A stretch of 64,000 nt of DNA, from contig CALJGI010000021.1 in NCBI GenBank assembly GCA_938074045.1, positions 90,850 through 154,849 on the forward strand, written 5' to 3'. The stretch comes from an uncultured Halieaceae bacterium (GTDB lineage Bacteria; Pseudomonadota; Gammaproteobacteria; Pseudomonadales; Halieaceae). Positions within the stretch are counted from its first letter, which is position 1, and each line of letters begins with the position of its first letter. Made by a program: the position numbers and the translations under genes. Below are positions 46,009 to 56,400 of the stretch, piece by piece. Under the pieces are notes generated by a model. That model was not told the DNA's origin, did not search any database, and saw only the letters and a list, made by a program, of their open reading frames with translations.

Positions 46009-48634
46009 AGCGAAAATCCGTCATGTAATAAATCATCATACTCACCCAGGTATTGAGTGTGTGCTCCGGGTCAGTAAGATCCAGAGATTCTGCCACTGGA
46101 ATAAACTGAAACGGACAGGCTTCGTCTGTGCCATTGAGCCTTGTGTCAAACCCTTTCGTCATACGCTCTGCTCTGGTCTCTGTGAACAATGCGTAAGCTA
46201 TGTCTATTTGGGGATCGGTTACCGATACTTCCTCGCCGAGGAATTTTTCATGCAGCACAACCAGCTGTTCACGTATCAAATCTTCACTAACATCGTCCTT
46301 GCCGACAGTGGTAAATAGTCGGCGCTGCGCCCGGGGAGTATTGAATTCCACTGCCACCAACACACATCCCAATTGTAGCGGCTGAGCCTCTACCACTGTC
46401 GACATCAACGCAGTCATTTCGGTGGCACGTTGAGTAACACCATCGGAATCGATACCACCGTAGAAAAGGCGATATGTACCATCCAGCTGGGACACTTCGA
46501 CCCCGTTGTTCTCTTGCACAAACCAGCGGAACCCAGTGATAGCTTCGGTCTTCCTGTCGAGTTGTTCAGGCGTCAACAACTTACCCGAACCAATCCCCAG
46601 CATGGGTCCTTCTTCTACGTCCTCAGACTGGACTACGCGACCGTCAGCCCGGAACCAGGGGCTCATCATGATCTCTACCATTAAATCTCGCAGATTGAAC
46701 GGTGCACCCTCACCTATGCCATTGGCGAACTGAAGTGCCAGGGATTCGATAAATTCACTCTGCGCCTCAAACACAGCCAGACGTTCCGCGTAATCGACAT
46801 CCTCTGTATTTTCTGGCGCGGTCAATGCTTCCTCTCCCGTGAGCGCAGGCCACCAGAACTTCACCGTGCCGCTGGCAAATCGCGGATCCTGTACTATCTG
46901 CGCTGCCAGCTCAGCGAGGGTTTGATCTGTGTTAGTCAGAGGCGTATCCCCAAATCCGGGGGCGCGCATATCCCGATACCAGACATCGCCAAACTGATAA
47001 GGATCTTCCGGCGTATTATCCCGTTTATACAGCCGTGGCAGGGAATCCATACCCAGGGGCTGATCCTTGTAGAAGCCATCGTCCCCATAGTTTTGATAGG
47101 ACCCCGCAAGCGGGTCCAGCACTTCATGACAGACGGTGCAGTTGGGGTTTTTCAAAGTGGGATTATCAGTATCAGCAAGGGCTTCAGGATCTGTGGTCCG
47201 CGAGGCCAGGCGCTCTATATCAACGCCAAGGAAGTGATACCAGGTCCAGCGAGCTCGGGCTCGGTTGCGGTTGGTATCCGTAGAAGGGTAACGGGCCAGC
47301 CATCCTGGAGTATTGAGAACTCCGGCATGGGGGTAGTCTGTAGCCAATCCACCCGATACTTTAGCGCCAACATCTCCACGCTCGTAGCTGGTTGTGGTAT
47401 CTATCCGAACGTAACCCTCTACTTCCGCCGGTAGCCACTGATCCATATTGGATTCATCTTCAAACTCTACATCCGCTCTGTAAGGTAATTTAAGTCCGGG
47501 ATTTACCATTGTGTAATCAGCGGTAAGGATCTCCGTGTAGGGCTTGTCGTTCTCTACCACGAAGGCAATCAATTCAAGCGGGGAACGCGCGAATCCATAA
47601 TTAAGCGCCGGTCGCATACCCCGCAAGGCCATTACTTCACCGCTCAGATATTGATCATAAAAGTAGTTGGCCAGATCGGGATAATAGGGTTCACGGAAAT
47701 TGAACAAGCGGTTGTCAATCCACTTGTCGGTCAGCAACCTGTCATTTGCACCCTCAATCAAAAATTTGTGAAATCCTTCCCCGGTCAACAATCCCCGGAG
47801 CATCGCCCGCAGTTGTTCATCACCGGCATTACGAGCGTTCTGTATTTCGTCCGGCGCAGGAACCACACCAGCCGCAATCACCGCAGCGCGGCGCAGAGTT
47901 TCACCGCCGTCCGCCAAGGTGTAATCGGCAAATAATCCCTCCCCGCCGCCACTGCCGGAGTCGCCCGTCAGCAGGGTTAGAAAATTTTCCATGGCGATAA
48001 AGCCGCTGCTGCCAGGGGTCAGCTGGACGCCACCGCCATGTCCCACGCCCTGCACCTTGCCCAGCACATAATCGGTGGTGGCTGCCTGATCCTCGGCGAG
48101 TTCAACAAACTGCTGGAAATTGTGCTCCTGGTAGCCGGCTTCGCTGTCTGGGAGAAAAACTAGTCTTGTGTGTGAGGACAGCCCACCATCGATATGACAG
48201 GCTATACACTGTGTCTGTATGACCTGGGATGAAACTTCCGAGACAAATAGATCGAGTGCGTCATTGAAGGGCTCAAACACGGCCACCGTCGCCGGCGTAT
48301 CAAAATCTGGGTAGACGGAATCCCACAGTTCTACCTGCTCAGAAGTCCAGTCGAATTGACAATCAGGGCTCTCGGAGTAATACGCACAGGGCACACCCTC
48401 CCAGCGCACAAAGCGCCAACCCGGTCGTGGCACTGCCTGATAGCGTACCGAATAATCACCTGCTACCGCATTGACCGAGCAAGCTGTGCTGCCGGCCTGA
48501 AACTGTTCCAGGGTACAGCCGAATCCGCCACCGTTGACATCAACGATGTCACCCTCACCAATAATGACCAGCGGATGCTTGCATGCGCCAAGCACCAAGA
48601 CCGAACATATCAACAGCCATTGTCTGAGGATCAA
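45995..48634 (-). CDS. c-type heme lipoprotein with DUF1592/DUF1588-like layout
   Basis: 879 residues from TTG 48634, with GGGAGAG upstream. TTG 48652 is an alternative. Lipobox LVLGAC near residue 18, then an InlB-like repeat segment (YQAVPRPGWRFVRWEG). Two heme-binding motifs are visible: CIACH (near residue 145) and CTVCH in NCTVCHEVLDPLAG. The second resembles DUF1588, where CxxCH precedes a DP-G turn. The C-terminal half holds a helical domain. It is probably an outer-membrane or periplasmic electron-transfer partner of the coupled DUF1501 protein. The family call is by motif layout only. Confidence 0.75.
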   Translation of the reverse strand: MILRQWLLICSVLVLGACKHPLVIIGEGDIVDVNGGGFGCTLEQFQAGSTACSVNAVAGDYSVRYQAVPRPGWRFVRWEGVPCAYYSESPDCQFDWTSEQVELWDSVYPDFDTPATVAVFEPFNDALDLFVSEVSSQVIQTQCIACHIDGGLSSHTRLVFLPDSEAGYQEHNFQQFVELAEDQAATTDYVLGKVQGVGHGGGVQLTPGSSGFIAMENFLTLLTGDSGSGGGEGLFADYTLADGGETLRRAAVIAAGVVPAPDEIQNARNAGDEQLRAMLRGLLTGEGFHKFLIEGANDRLLTDKWIDNRLFNFREPYYPDLANYFYDQYLSGEVMALRGMRPALNYGFARSPLELIAFVVENDKPYTEILTADYTMVNPGLKLPYRADVEFEDESNMDQWLPAEVEGYVRIDTTTSYERGDVGAKVSGGLATDYPHAGVLNTPGWLARYPSTDTNRNRARARWTWYHFLGVDIERLASRTTDPEALADTDNPTLKNPNCTVCHEVLDPLAGSYQNYGDDGFYKDQPLGMDSLPRLYKRDNTPEDPYQFGDVWYRDMRAPGFGDTPLTNTDQTLAELAAQIVQDPRFASGTVKFWWPALTGEEALTAPENTEDVDYAERLAVFEAQSEFIESLALQFANGIGEGAPFNLRDLMVEIMMSPWFRADGRVVQSEDVEEGPMLGIGSGKLLTPEQLDRKTEAITGFRWFVQENNGVEVSQLDGTYRLFYGGIDSDGVTQRATEMTALMSTVVEAQPLQLGCVLVAVEFNTPRAQRRLFTTVGKDDVSEDLIREQLVVLHEKFLGEEVSVTDPQIDIAYALFTETRAERMTKGFDTRLNGTDEACPFQFIPVAESLDLTDPEHTLNTWVSMMIYYMTDFRYVYD

Positions 48635-48778
48635 AATCTTCTCTCCCTGCAACCGGACTGGATCGGTGCAGCAAATTACGTGATTACGTTATACCCCGTT
48701 TTGCGACCGGGGTAGGAGAGACTTTACATTCTTTTACAGGGTGCTTAGCCGATGAGCACATGGCCCATTTTAATGCAC

Positions 48779-49555
48779 CTACCAACCTTCTGTTTTGTGA
48801 ATGCTCTTCCAGACTGAGCCCGGCATAAGACGTCGCATAAGCATCCCGATGCGCGCCTCCCGGGTGACGGGTATCCAGAAATCGCCTTTATCGAGGCCTG
48901 TTTCAATGGCTTCCAGGACCAGAGCAGGGGTTATCTCCTGGCCATCTGACTGCTGCATCAGTTTCGGCCAGGCTGTGTCTTTGCCCTGCTGCAACAGCGG
49001 CGTCGCCACCGCGGGAGGGCAAACACATGCAAAGCGTAAACCAGAATTTAAATGCTCATGCCACAGCACCTCTGTATAGGTAGCCACCGCAGCTTTGCTG
49101 GCGTTATACCCACCCATCATTAACGCCGGGATTATCCCCGACATTGACGCGAAGCTGACAAAATCTCCATTGCCACGCTCGGCCATGCCGGGAACCGTGG
49201 CCCTGGCGATACTGACCAGGCCGCCGTAGTTGATATTCATGAGTCGCATGGTGACTTCGGGTTCCTGCTCCATCAGCTTGCCAAAAGGCATGATGGCTGC
49301 ACAGTTATATACCCGATCGATGGGACCGAGTTTACCCTCTATCTCGGCGACAATATCGCAGATTCTGGCGTAATCGGTAATGTCGACGGGGTAGTTATGA
49401 ATGTCGTCGTAGCCCTCCGATGTCTCAGCCATCCCGGCTTCATTCACATCCAGAATAGCCACAGCCGCGCCCGCCTCTGCAAACTGGCGCGCCGCCAGTT
49501 GCCCCATGCCGCTACCGCCACCCGTGATCAATGCCACCTTTCCTGAATAGGTCAT
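48779..49555 (-). CDS. Short-chain dehydrogenase/reductase
   Basis: 258 residues from ATG 49555, with GAGGAG 8 nt upstream; the open frame extends 24 codons further. SDR marks are the cofactor loop TGGGSGMG, NCAAIMPFG in place of NNAG, a catalytic Ser in FASMSGIIPA and YNASK with the catalytic Tyr-Lys pair. The substrate is unknown. It lies 104 bp downstream of the AbgT-type transporter on the same strand. Confidence 0.88.
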   Translation of the reverse strand: MTYSGKVALITGGGSGMGQLAARQFAEAGAAVAILDVNEAGMAETSEGYDDIHNYPVDITDYARICDIVAEIEGKLGPIDRVYNCAAIMPFGKLMEQEPEVTMRLMNINYGGLVSIARATVPGMAERGNGDFVSFASMSGIIPALMMGGYNASKAAVATYTEVLWHEHLNSGLRFACVCPPAVATPLLQQGKDTAWPKLMQQSDGQEITPALVLEAIETGLDKGDFWIPVTREARIGMLMRRLMPGSVWKSIHKTEGW

Positions 49556-49659
49556 AAGATGCTCCTCAGTTCGTTCCCGCAGAGAATACGCTGGCACCAA
49601 TACCGGGTCCATGTCCATTTGGGTCAATCTGAATGACCTCTAACGCCATCTATTACCCA

Positions 49660-51171
49660 TCAAGGCAGATAGACCGGGGCACCGGGGCCCAATGGCCAAC
49701 TCAGGAACACCCACAGAGCCAGCAACAGCGACCAGCCAAAGAGGAAGGCGATGGAATACGGCAACATCATCGCAATGATGGTGCCTATGCCTGCGCTCTT
49801 GTCATAGCGCTGGACGAAGGCCACCACCACACCGAAATAGGGCATCAGGGGCGTGATAATGTTTGTGGAGCTGTCTCCGACCCGGTAAGCCACCTGTGTA
49901 GCCTCAGGACTAATACCATTCAATAGCAACATCGGCACAAAGATCGGGGCCATCAACGCCCATTTGGCCGAGGCACTGCCAACCAGGAGGTTGATAGCAG
50001 CCGCAAAAACAACAAATGTGAGCAGCAGGGTGACCGCGTGCAGTTCCAGCGACTGCAATAGCTCAGCGCCGGTAATTGCCGCGATCACGCCCAACTGACT
50101 CCAGGCGAAATAGTTGATGAATTGGGCAGCGAAAAACATCAGCACAAGATAACCAGCCATGGTCTCCATGCTCTTTTCCATACCCGCCACGACGTCGTCA
50201 CTGGATGAAAAACTGCCACTGACTTTCCCAAATACCAACCCGGCCAGAGCCGCGTATGTCGCAATAATAACCACGAGCCCGGAAATAAACGGCGAGCGTA
50301 ATATGCCGCCTGTGGCGGCATCACGCAGCAAGCCATCAGCGGGAAACAGTGCCCAAAGCAGCAACCCAAATACCAGCAATGTGAACCAACCGGCCCCTTG
50401 CAGTCCCCGCCGTTCATCAGCCGTCAAATGTTCAATAGGGTCTGCGATCGACTCCCCCGCCGTCAGCTGTGGCTCCACCAGTTTTTCGGTGACCAGGGTA
50501 CCGAGGCCGCCAATCAACAGCGTAGAACAAACGATAAAATAGTAGTTTCCAGCCGCAGACACCTCGTAGGTGGGATCTACCAGCGCAGCCGCCTCAGTGG
50601 AAATCCCGGCGAGTATTGCATCCAGAGGACCAATCATCAGATTGGCACTGAAACCACCGGAAACACCCGCAAAAGCCGCCGCAATCCCGGCAACCGGGTT
50701 GCGCCCGGCGACGGCAAACACCATACCCGCCAACGGCAACAACACGACATATCCTGTATCGGCCGCCAGACTCGAGAGCACGCCGCTGACAACAACAATA
50801 AACGTCAGCCAACGAGCATGAGCACGCATCACGATCATGCGCAATAGAGCGCTGAGTAACCCAGAGTGCTCTGCCACCCCGATGCCCATGATGGCGACCA
50901 GTACCGTACCCACCGGAGCAAAGCCGGTAAAATTGGAGACCGCATTGCCCAGTATGAGGTGCAGGCCCTCCCGGGTCAGCAGGTTGACAGCTGTGAGGGT
51001 TTCTCCAGTTACAGGGTGCACTGCCTGCACATTCCAAAAGGCAGCCACAGCAGACAGAAAAAGAATCAGTCCACACAGATACACAAACAGCATCGTGGGA
51101 TTGGGGAGGCGATTGCCCGCTTCTTCAATGGCGGCGAGAAGACCCCGCCCTGACTTGTTGCCCTGTTCCAT
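49660..51171 (-). CDS. AbgT-family transporter
   Basis: 503 residues with more than ten hydrophobic segments. Family stretches include NRLPNPTMLFVYLCGLILF, LLVGSASAKWALMAPIFVPM and RVGDSSTNIITPLMPYFGVV. AbgT proteins import p-aminobenzoyl-glutamate or export sulfonamides. The cargo here cannot be deduced. It is divergent from the hydrolase gene at 51285. Confidence 0.9.
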   Translation of the reverse strand: MEQGNKSGRGLLAAIEEAGNRLPNPTMLFVYLCGLILFLSAVAAFWNVQAVHPVTGETLTAVNLLTREGLHLILGNAVSNFTGFAPVGTVLVAIMGIGVAEHSGLLSALLRMIVMRAHARWLTFIVVVSGVLSSLAADTGYVVLLPLAGMVFAVAGRNPVAGIAAAFAGVSGGFSANLMIGPLDAILAGISTEAAALVDPTYEVSAAGNYYFIVCSTLLIGGLGTLVTEKLVEPQLTAGESIADPIEHLTADERRGLQGAGWFTLLVFGLLLWALFPADGLLRDAATGGILRSPFISGLVVIIATYAALAGLVFGKVSGSFSSSDDVVAGMEKSMETMAGYLVLMFFAAQFINYFAWSQLGVIAAITGAELLQSLELHAVTLLLTFVVFAAAINLLVGSASAKWALMAPIFVPMLLLNGISPEATQVAYRVGDSSTNIITPLMPYFGVVVAFVQRYDKSAGIGTIIAMMLPYSIAFLFGWSLLLALWVFLSWPLGPGAPVYLP

Positions 51172-51284
51172 AGTTATTGCCCAATCTTGTCCGTTGAACA
51201 GTATAAACGGTATTGTGTCAGCTCATACAGAAGGGGGTCGCCTCGTGACGGGGTCGACGCCAAATACATTCAGGATCAATTAAG

Positions 51285-52004
51285 ATGAGCACAGTCACGT
51301 TTGGCGATACCACTATTCATTATCAGGAGTTCGGTGACGGTTTTCCGATACTGCTGATTGCACCGGGTGGTATGCGCTCCGCCGGCGATTTCTGGGACAA
51401 AGTGGCCTGGAATCCCATTCCTGCCCTGGCAAAACACTTTCGTTTGATTGTGATGGACCAACGCAATGCCGGGCTATCCCAAGCGCCCGTTACAGCCTCT
51501 GACGGATGGCACAGTTATACAGCAGACCAACTGGCGCTGCTGGATCATCTGGATATCGACAGTTGTCACTTATTGGGCATGTGTATCGGTGGAGCCTATA
51601 ACCTCGCTCTCATCGCGGCAGCACCGGAACGTTTCAACTCTGCTGTCATGTTGCAGCCGATAGGGCTCACCGACAATCGCGATGCTTTTAACGCGATGTT
51701 TGACGACTGGCGGGATGAGATAGCCGCCAACCATCCAGAAGTCGAGGATGAGGCATGGCTGTCATTCCGGCACAACATGTATGGTGGCAGTCTGAAATTT
51801 TTTACCACGACAGACGAATTTGTTGAAAACTGCCCTGCCCCCCTACTCGTCCTCATGGGGAACGATCACTATCACCCCGAATCCATTTCAAGGGATATGA
51901 CGGCAATGGCTCCAAACGCCAGGCTGATTGAAGAGTGGAAGGATGGACCGGCACGGCAAACAGCAATTGCAGCGATAATCGATTTCCTGCAAACACACAC
52001 CTAA
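51285..52004 (+). CDS. Alpha/beta-hydrolase with Cys at the nucleophile position
   Basis: 239 residues. The fold is clear: FPILLIAPGGMRS oxyanion region, VMDQRNAGLSQAP, and an elbow GMCIGG with Cys100 where Ser is usual, as in dienelactone hydrolases (G-x-C-x-G). The acid may be in LMGNDHYHP. The usual C-terminal His after the last strand is not evident (EEWKDGPARQTAIAAI). It may be a hydrolase with altered chemistry or a non-catalytic relative. It is followed after 14 bp by an SDR gene. Confidence 0.78.
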   Translation: MSTVTFGDTTIHYQEFGDGFPILLIAPGGMRSAGDFWDKVAWNPIPALAKHFRLIVMDQRNAGLSQAPVTASDGWHSYTADQLALLDHLDIDSCHLLGMCIGGAYNLALIAAAPERFNSAVMLQPIGLTDNRDAFNAMFDDWRDEIAANHPEVEDEAWLSFRHNMYGGSLKFFTTTDEFVENCPAPLLVLMGNDHYHPESISRDMTAMAPNARLIEEWKDGPARQTAIAAIIDFLQTHT

Positions 52005-52018
52005 TAAGGACAAACAAA

Positions 52019-52825
52019 ATGACGAGTACCAACAGCGGACTGGAAGGCAAGTCAATTCTGGTGACTGGGGGCGGAACGGGGATTGGTAAAGCCTGTGCCG
52101 CCAGACTCATCGCCGATGGCGCCAACGTCACCATAAGCGGCCGTCGGGCCGAGGTTCTCGAACAGGCGGTTGTGGATATCCTGGCAACTGCTGGCGGCAG
52201 TGGGAGTCTCAGCTGGACTGCCGGTGATGTCACCCGCGAGGAGGACGTCCAGACCATGGTAAGCCACGCCAGTGATGATCGGGGCCGACTTCATGGCTGC
52301 GTCGCCAACGCCGGTGGCGGAGGTATTCCAGCAGCGTACGCAGATCAGGATACCGAAGAGTTCAAGCGAGTACTGGACCTTAACGTCATGGGTACTTTTT
52401 ACTCCATAAAGCATTGCCTTCCCGCCATGCTGAAAGCCGGAACTGGGTCCTTTGTCGGCATGTCCTCTCTCGCCGGTCACGTCACACACCCCTACTTCGG
52501 CGCCTACTGTGTCGGCAAGGCCGGACTGGAGGAAATGATGCGCAACGCGGCCGATGAGTACGGCGCGCAGAACATCCGCTTTAATGCGATCAGGCCCGGT
52601 TTCGTGTCCACCGAAATCATGGAAGGCATACCCCGGGAAAGTGATGTATACGACTCCTATATTCGCAATACACCGATGAACGGCGTAGCAGAACCAGAGG
52701 ACATCGCAAACCTCGCTCGTTTCTTATTGAGTAATGAAGCGCGCTGGATCACCGGCCAGATTATCAATGTGGATGGCGGGCACAGCCTGCGCCGCGGACC
52801 TGATTTTGGCAGTTTTGTGGGCTGA
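52019..52825 (+). CDS. Short-chain dehydrogenase/reductase
   Basis: 268 residues from ATG 52019, with AAGGA upstream. TGGGTGIG is the NAD(P) loop, VANAGGGG stands in for NNAG, MSSLAGHV carries the catalytic Ser, and YCVGKAG the Tyr-Lys pair. The C-terminus FLLSNEARWITGQIINVDGG is typical of classical SDRs. It is probably co-transcribed with the preceding hydrolase. The substrate is unknown. Confidence 0.9.
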   Translation: MTSTNSGLEGKSILVTGGGTGIGKACAARLIADGANVTISGRRAEVLEQAVVDILATAGGSGSLSWTAGDVTREEDVQTMVSHASDDRGRLHGCVANAGGGGIPAAYADQDTEEFKRVLDLNVMGTFYSIKHCLPAMLKAGTGSFVGMSSLAGHVTHPYFGAYCVGKAGLEEMMRNAADEYGAQNIRFNAIRPGFVSTEIMEGIPRESDVYDSYIRNTPMNGVAEPEDIANLARFLLSNEARWITGQIINVDGGHSLRRGPDFGSFVG

Positions 52826-52962
52826 TCTGACATCGCCCGCCCTGTGGCACGGGGATATACAGCCTCTGTTTGACGGAACTACGTGAGAGGCAATCCGGTA
52901 CTTCTGTGCTTCCATCAGAACTGATAGCATGGGGCCTGATTTCACTCAGCAAGGACATCATC

Positions 52963-53346
52963 ATGGATCTGGTCGCTCTGGTAACAGCATTGATTCTTAT
53001 CGAGTATTTTGTGCTCACCGGCATGGTTGGCAAAGCACGTGTCTCCAGCGGATTGGCCGCCCCAGCCACCAGCGGCGACGAAGTATTTGAACGCTACTTC
53101 CGCGTGCAGCAGAATACCCTCGAGCAACTGGTCTGGTTTCTGCCTTCCATGTGGTTGTTTGCACAATACGTACACGCTGAGTCTGCCGCTGGTCTGGGTG
53201 CGGCATTTTTTATCGGGCGCATTCTGTATGCCCGCGCCTACTACGCCGAACCCGGCCGTCGCACCGCTGGATTTCTGATCGGCTTCCTCGCCGCTGTTAT
53301 CGCCTCTCTGGGCGCACTGATCGGCATCGTTATGCGTCTTACCTGA
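52963..53346 (+). CDS. MAPEG family membrane protein
   Basis: 127 residues from ATG 52963, with AAGGA 8 nt upstream; an upstream extension lacks homology. Four membrane segments. The family stretch FERYFRVQQNTLEQLVWFLP and GRILYARAYYAEPGRR match MAPEG proteins (microsomal glutathione transferase/leukotriene C4 synthase relatives). It may act on glutathione or lipid peroxides. It is the last gene before the dnaE2 SOS promoter. Confidence 0.88.
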   Translation: MDLVALVTALILIEYFVLTGMVGKARVSSGLAAPATSGDEVFERYFRVQQNTLEQLVWFLPSMWLFAQYVHAESAAGLGAAFFIGRILYARAYYAEPGRRTAGFLIGFLAAVIASLGALIGIVMRLT

Positions 53347-53398
53347 TACGCCCAACACCGGTAATCCGTGGTTAGCCCCTGCTGGCTACAGGTCTAAT

Positions 53399-53439
53399 TT
53401 GACAGTTCGGGAATGGCAAACTACTGTATATTTATACAG
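53399..53439 (+). promoter_or_regulatory. SOS promoter of dnaE2 with LexA box
   Basis: CTGTATATTTATACAG at 53424-53439 is a near-consensus LexA box. TTGACA (53399-53404), 17 bp and TACTGT (53422-53427) give a promoter whose -10 overlaps the box, in exactly the same register as at imuA. The box ends 20 bp before the dnaE2 start, so the transcript would have a leader of about 25-30 nt. Confidence 0.9.
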
Positions 53440-53459
53440 TTTTTATTGCCGTTTCCAAC

Positions 53460-56400
53460 GTGGAAGATTACGCCGAACTTCTCTGCCTCAGTAATTTCAG
53501 CTTTCTCCGTGGCGCTTCGCGCCCCGAGGAACTGGTATGGCGTGCCGCCCAATTGGGTTACCGCGCCCTGGCAATAACAGATGAATGCTCTTTTGCCGGT
53601 GTAGTCAAAGCTCACGTCGCCGCCCGGCAATGTCAGTTACACCTGATCATTGGCAGCGAACTGCTTTTGGAAGAAGACTTGCGGATTATCGCACTCGCAC
53701 CGGATCGACGTGCCTACAGCGAACTGTCCGGCCTTATCTCCCTGGCGCGCAGGCGCAGCCCCAAAGGCCAGTATCAGGTCTCCCTGCGTGATATCACCTT
53801 TCATCTCAAACGCTGCCTGCTGATCTGGATACCAGGTGGTAGTGATGATTCTGCCCACGACCTCGAATACGGCGGACAATTACAACGTATCTTCAAACAT
53901 AAACTGTGGCTTGGGGTCAGCCACAGTCACACCGAGGGTGAAGTCAGCCGCTACCGCAATTTATTACTGCTGGCCAGCAAACTGGACATTCCCATGGTTG
54001 CCTGCGGAGATATCAGGATGCATGTATCCAGGCGCAAGCGCCTGCACGACGTGCTCACGGCGATCCGCTGCAACACCAGCGTGGATCTGCTGGGCCGACA
54101 GCGCTTAAGCAATAGCCTCCAACACCTGCGCAGCCTGGACAAGATTAACAAACTCTACCCACCGGCCCTGTTGCAACAAAGTGTCCTGATTGCCGAACAG
54201 TGCTCATTCAGCCTGGAGGAATTACGCTACGAATACCCACGCGAAGTGGTACCGGAAAACATATCAGCCAGCCAGTATCTCCGCAAACTGGTCAGTACCG
54301 GAGCGCGACAGCGATGGCCACTGGGTGTCCCCGAAGACGTCAGATTGCGAATTGCCAGAGAATTGGAATTGATCGAGGAATTATCATACGAATATTACTT
54401 CCTGACAGTATATGACATTGTTCGTTTTGCCCGCGAACAGAAAATTCTTTGTCAGGGCCGGGGATCAGCCGCCAATTCCGTTGTTTGTTATTGCCTATTT
54501 ATTACCGAAATATCACCGGAGAAAATCTCTCTGTTGTTTGAACGATTTATCTCCCGGGAGCGTGATGAACCTCCCGATATCGACGTTGATTTCGAGCACG
54601 AACGTCGCGAAGAGGTCATCCAGTACATCTACAACAAATACACCCGCAAGCGTGCCGCTCTGGCTGCCACAGTTATCACCTACCGCAGTCGCAGCGCGGT
54701 ACGTGATGTCGGTAAAGCGATGGGGCTGGACCCTGTGTTCATCGATGACCTAGCCAAGTCCCTGGCCTGGTGGGACCGCAAAGGCGACCTGGAACAGCGC
54801 TTCCGGGAACAGGGTATGGAAGGCAATTCCGGTCGCGACCTGGCCGCACTCTTTCACGAACTGGTCCAGGAAATTCTCGGCTTCCCCCGCCACCTGTCCC
54901 AGCATGTAGGCGGCTTTGTCATCACCCGCAGCCCCATCAGCACTTTGGTCCCGGTGGAAAATGCCAGCATGCCCGACCGAACCGTTATCCAGTGGGACAA
55001 GGAAGATATAGAGACACTGGGCCTTCTCAAGGTCGATGTGCTCGCACTCGGCATACTCAGCGCCATCCGCAAGACGCTGGAATATATACACAGTTACAAT
55101 CTGGACATCAAAAGCATCGCCGATATCCCGGCTGAAGATCCTGCGACCTACCATATGCTGCAACAGGCAGACAGCGTAGGTGTGTTTCAAATTGAGTCCC
55201 GTGCCCAGATGTCCATGCTGCCACGCCTCAAACCAGCCTGTTTCTATGATCTGGTTATCGAGGTAGCCATCGTTCGACCGGGGCCTATACAGGGCGATAT
55301 GGTGCACCCCTACCTGCGCCGCCGTCAGGGGCTGGAGCTGGTCACCTACCCAAGCCCCGCCATCAAGTCAGTACTGGAACGCACCCTGGGGGTGCCTATT
55401 TTTCAGGAGCAGGCAATCAAACTGGCCATGGTTGCCGCAGGCTTCAGCGGTGGCGAAGCCGACCAGCTTCGCCGCGCTATGGCCAGCTGGGGTAAAAACG
55501 GCAACCTCACCCGCTTCGAGAGCAAACTGGTTGAAGGCATGCGCGAACGGGGCTATAGCGACGATTTTGCCCGACGCCTGTTCGAGCAGATCAAAGGTTT
55601 CGGGGGCTACGGATTTCCCGAATCCCATTCCGCCAGTTTTGCCCTGCTGGCTTACGTATCGGCCTGGTTGAAGTGCCATCACCCTGCTGCCTTCTACTGT
55701 GGTCTTCTCAACAGTCAGCCCATGGGATTTTATACCCCCTCACAACTGATCCAGGATGCACGGCGCCATCATGTGCGGGTCGCACCCGTCGACGTATTGC
55801 ACAGTGATTGGGATCACCGGCTTTTCTGGCCGGATCTACTCAAACATGAGGACAGCGCACACCAGCCTTCATTAAGGTTGGGGCTGCGTCTTATAAAAGG
55901 CCTGGGGGGTGATGCTGTTGAGCGCTTGATGACCGCCAGACGGGAACAGATGTTCAACACCATCGCCGATCTCAGACGTCGCGCCAGGCTTGACCGTGGA
56001 GATATGGAGGCACTCGCTGCCGCCGATGCCCTCTCTTCGCTGAGTGGTCATCGTCACCAATCTCAATGGCAGATACTCGCACTGGAACGACCACGTCCAC
56101 TACTGGAAAAAATCGAATACAAACATGGTGACGAGTTGAATGACGGTGTTGTATTACCAGCACCCGCTGTTGCCGAGGAGGTGTTATCCGACTATCGCAG
56201 TACAGGATTGAGCCTGCGCTCTCATCCGATGGCCCTGTTGCGAGCCGAATCACCCTTCCGCCAGTGTAAGCGTCATCAGGAGCTGGAAACACTCAACAAC
56301 GGACGTTTCGTCCGGGTTGCAGGCATTGTCACCGGCCGTCAGCGGCCCGGTACTGCATCGGGCGTCTTGTTTCTCACACTCGAAGACGAAACAGGCAATA

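Noticed and set aside
54750..55307. Minus-strand frame of 185 codons opposite dnaE2
   Set aside because: It is antisense to the polymerase core and has no ribosome site or family match.
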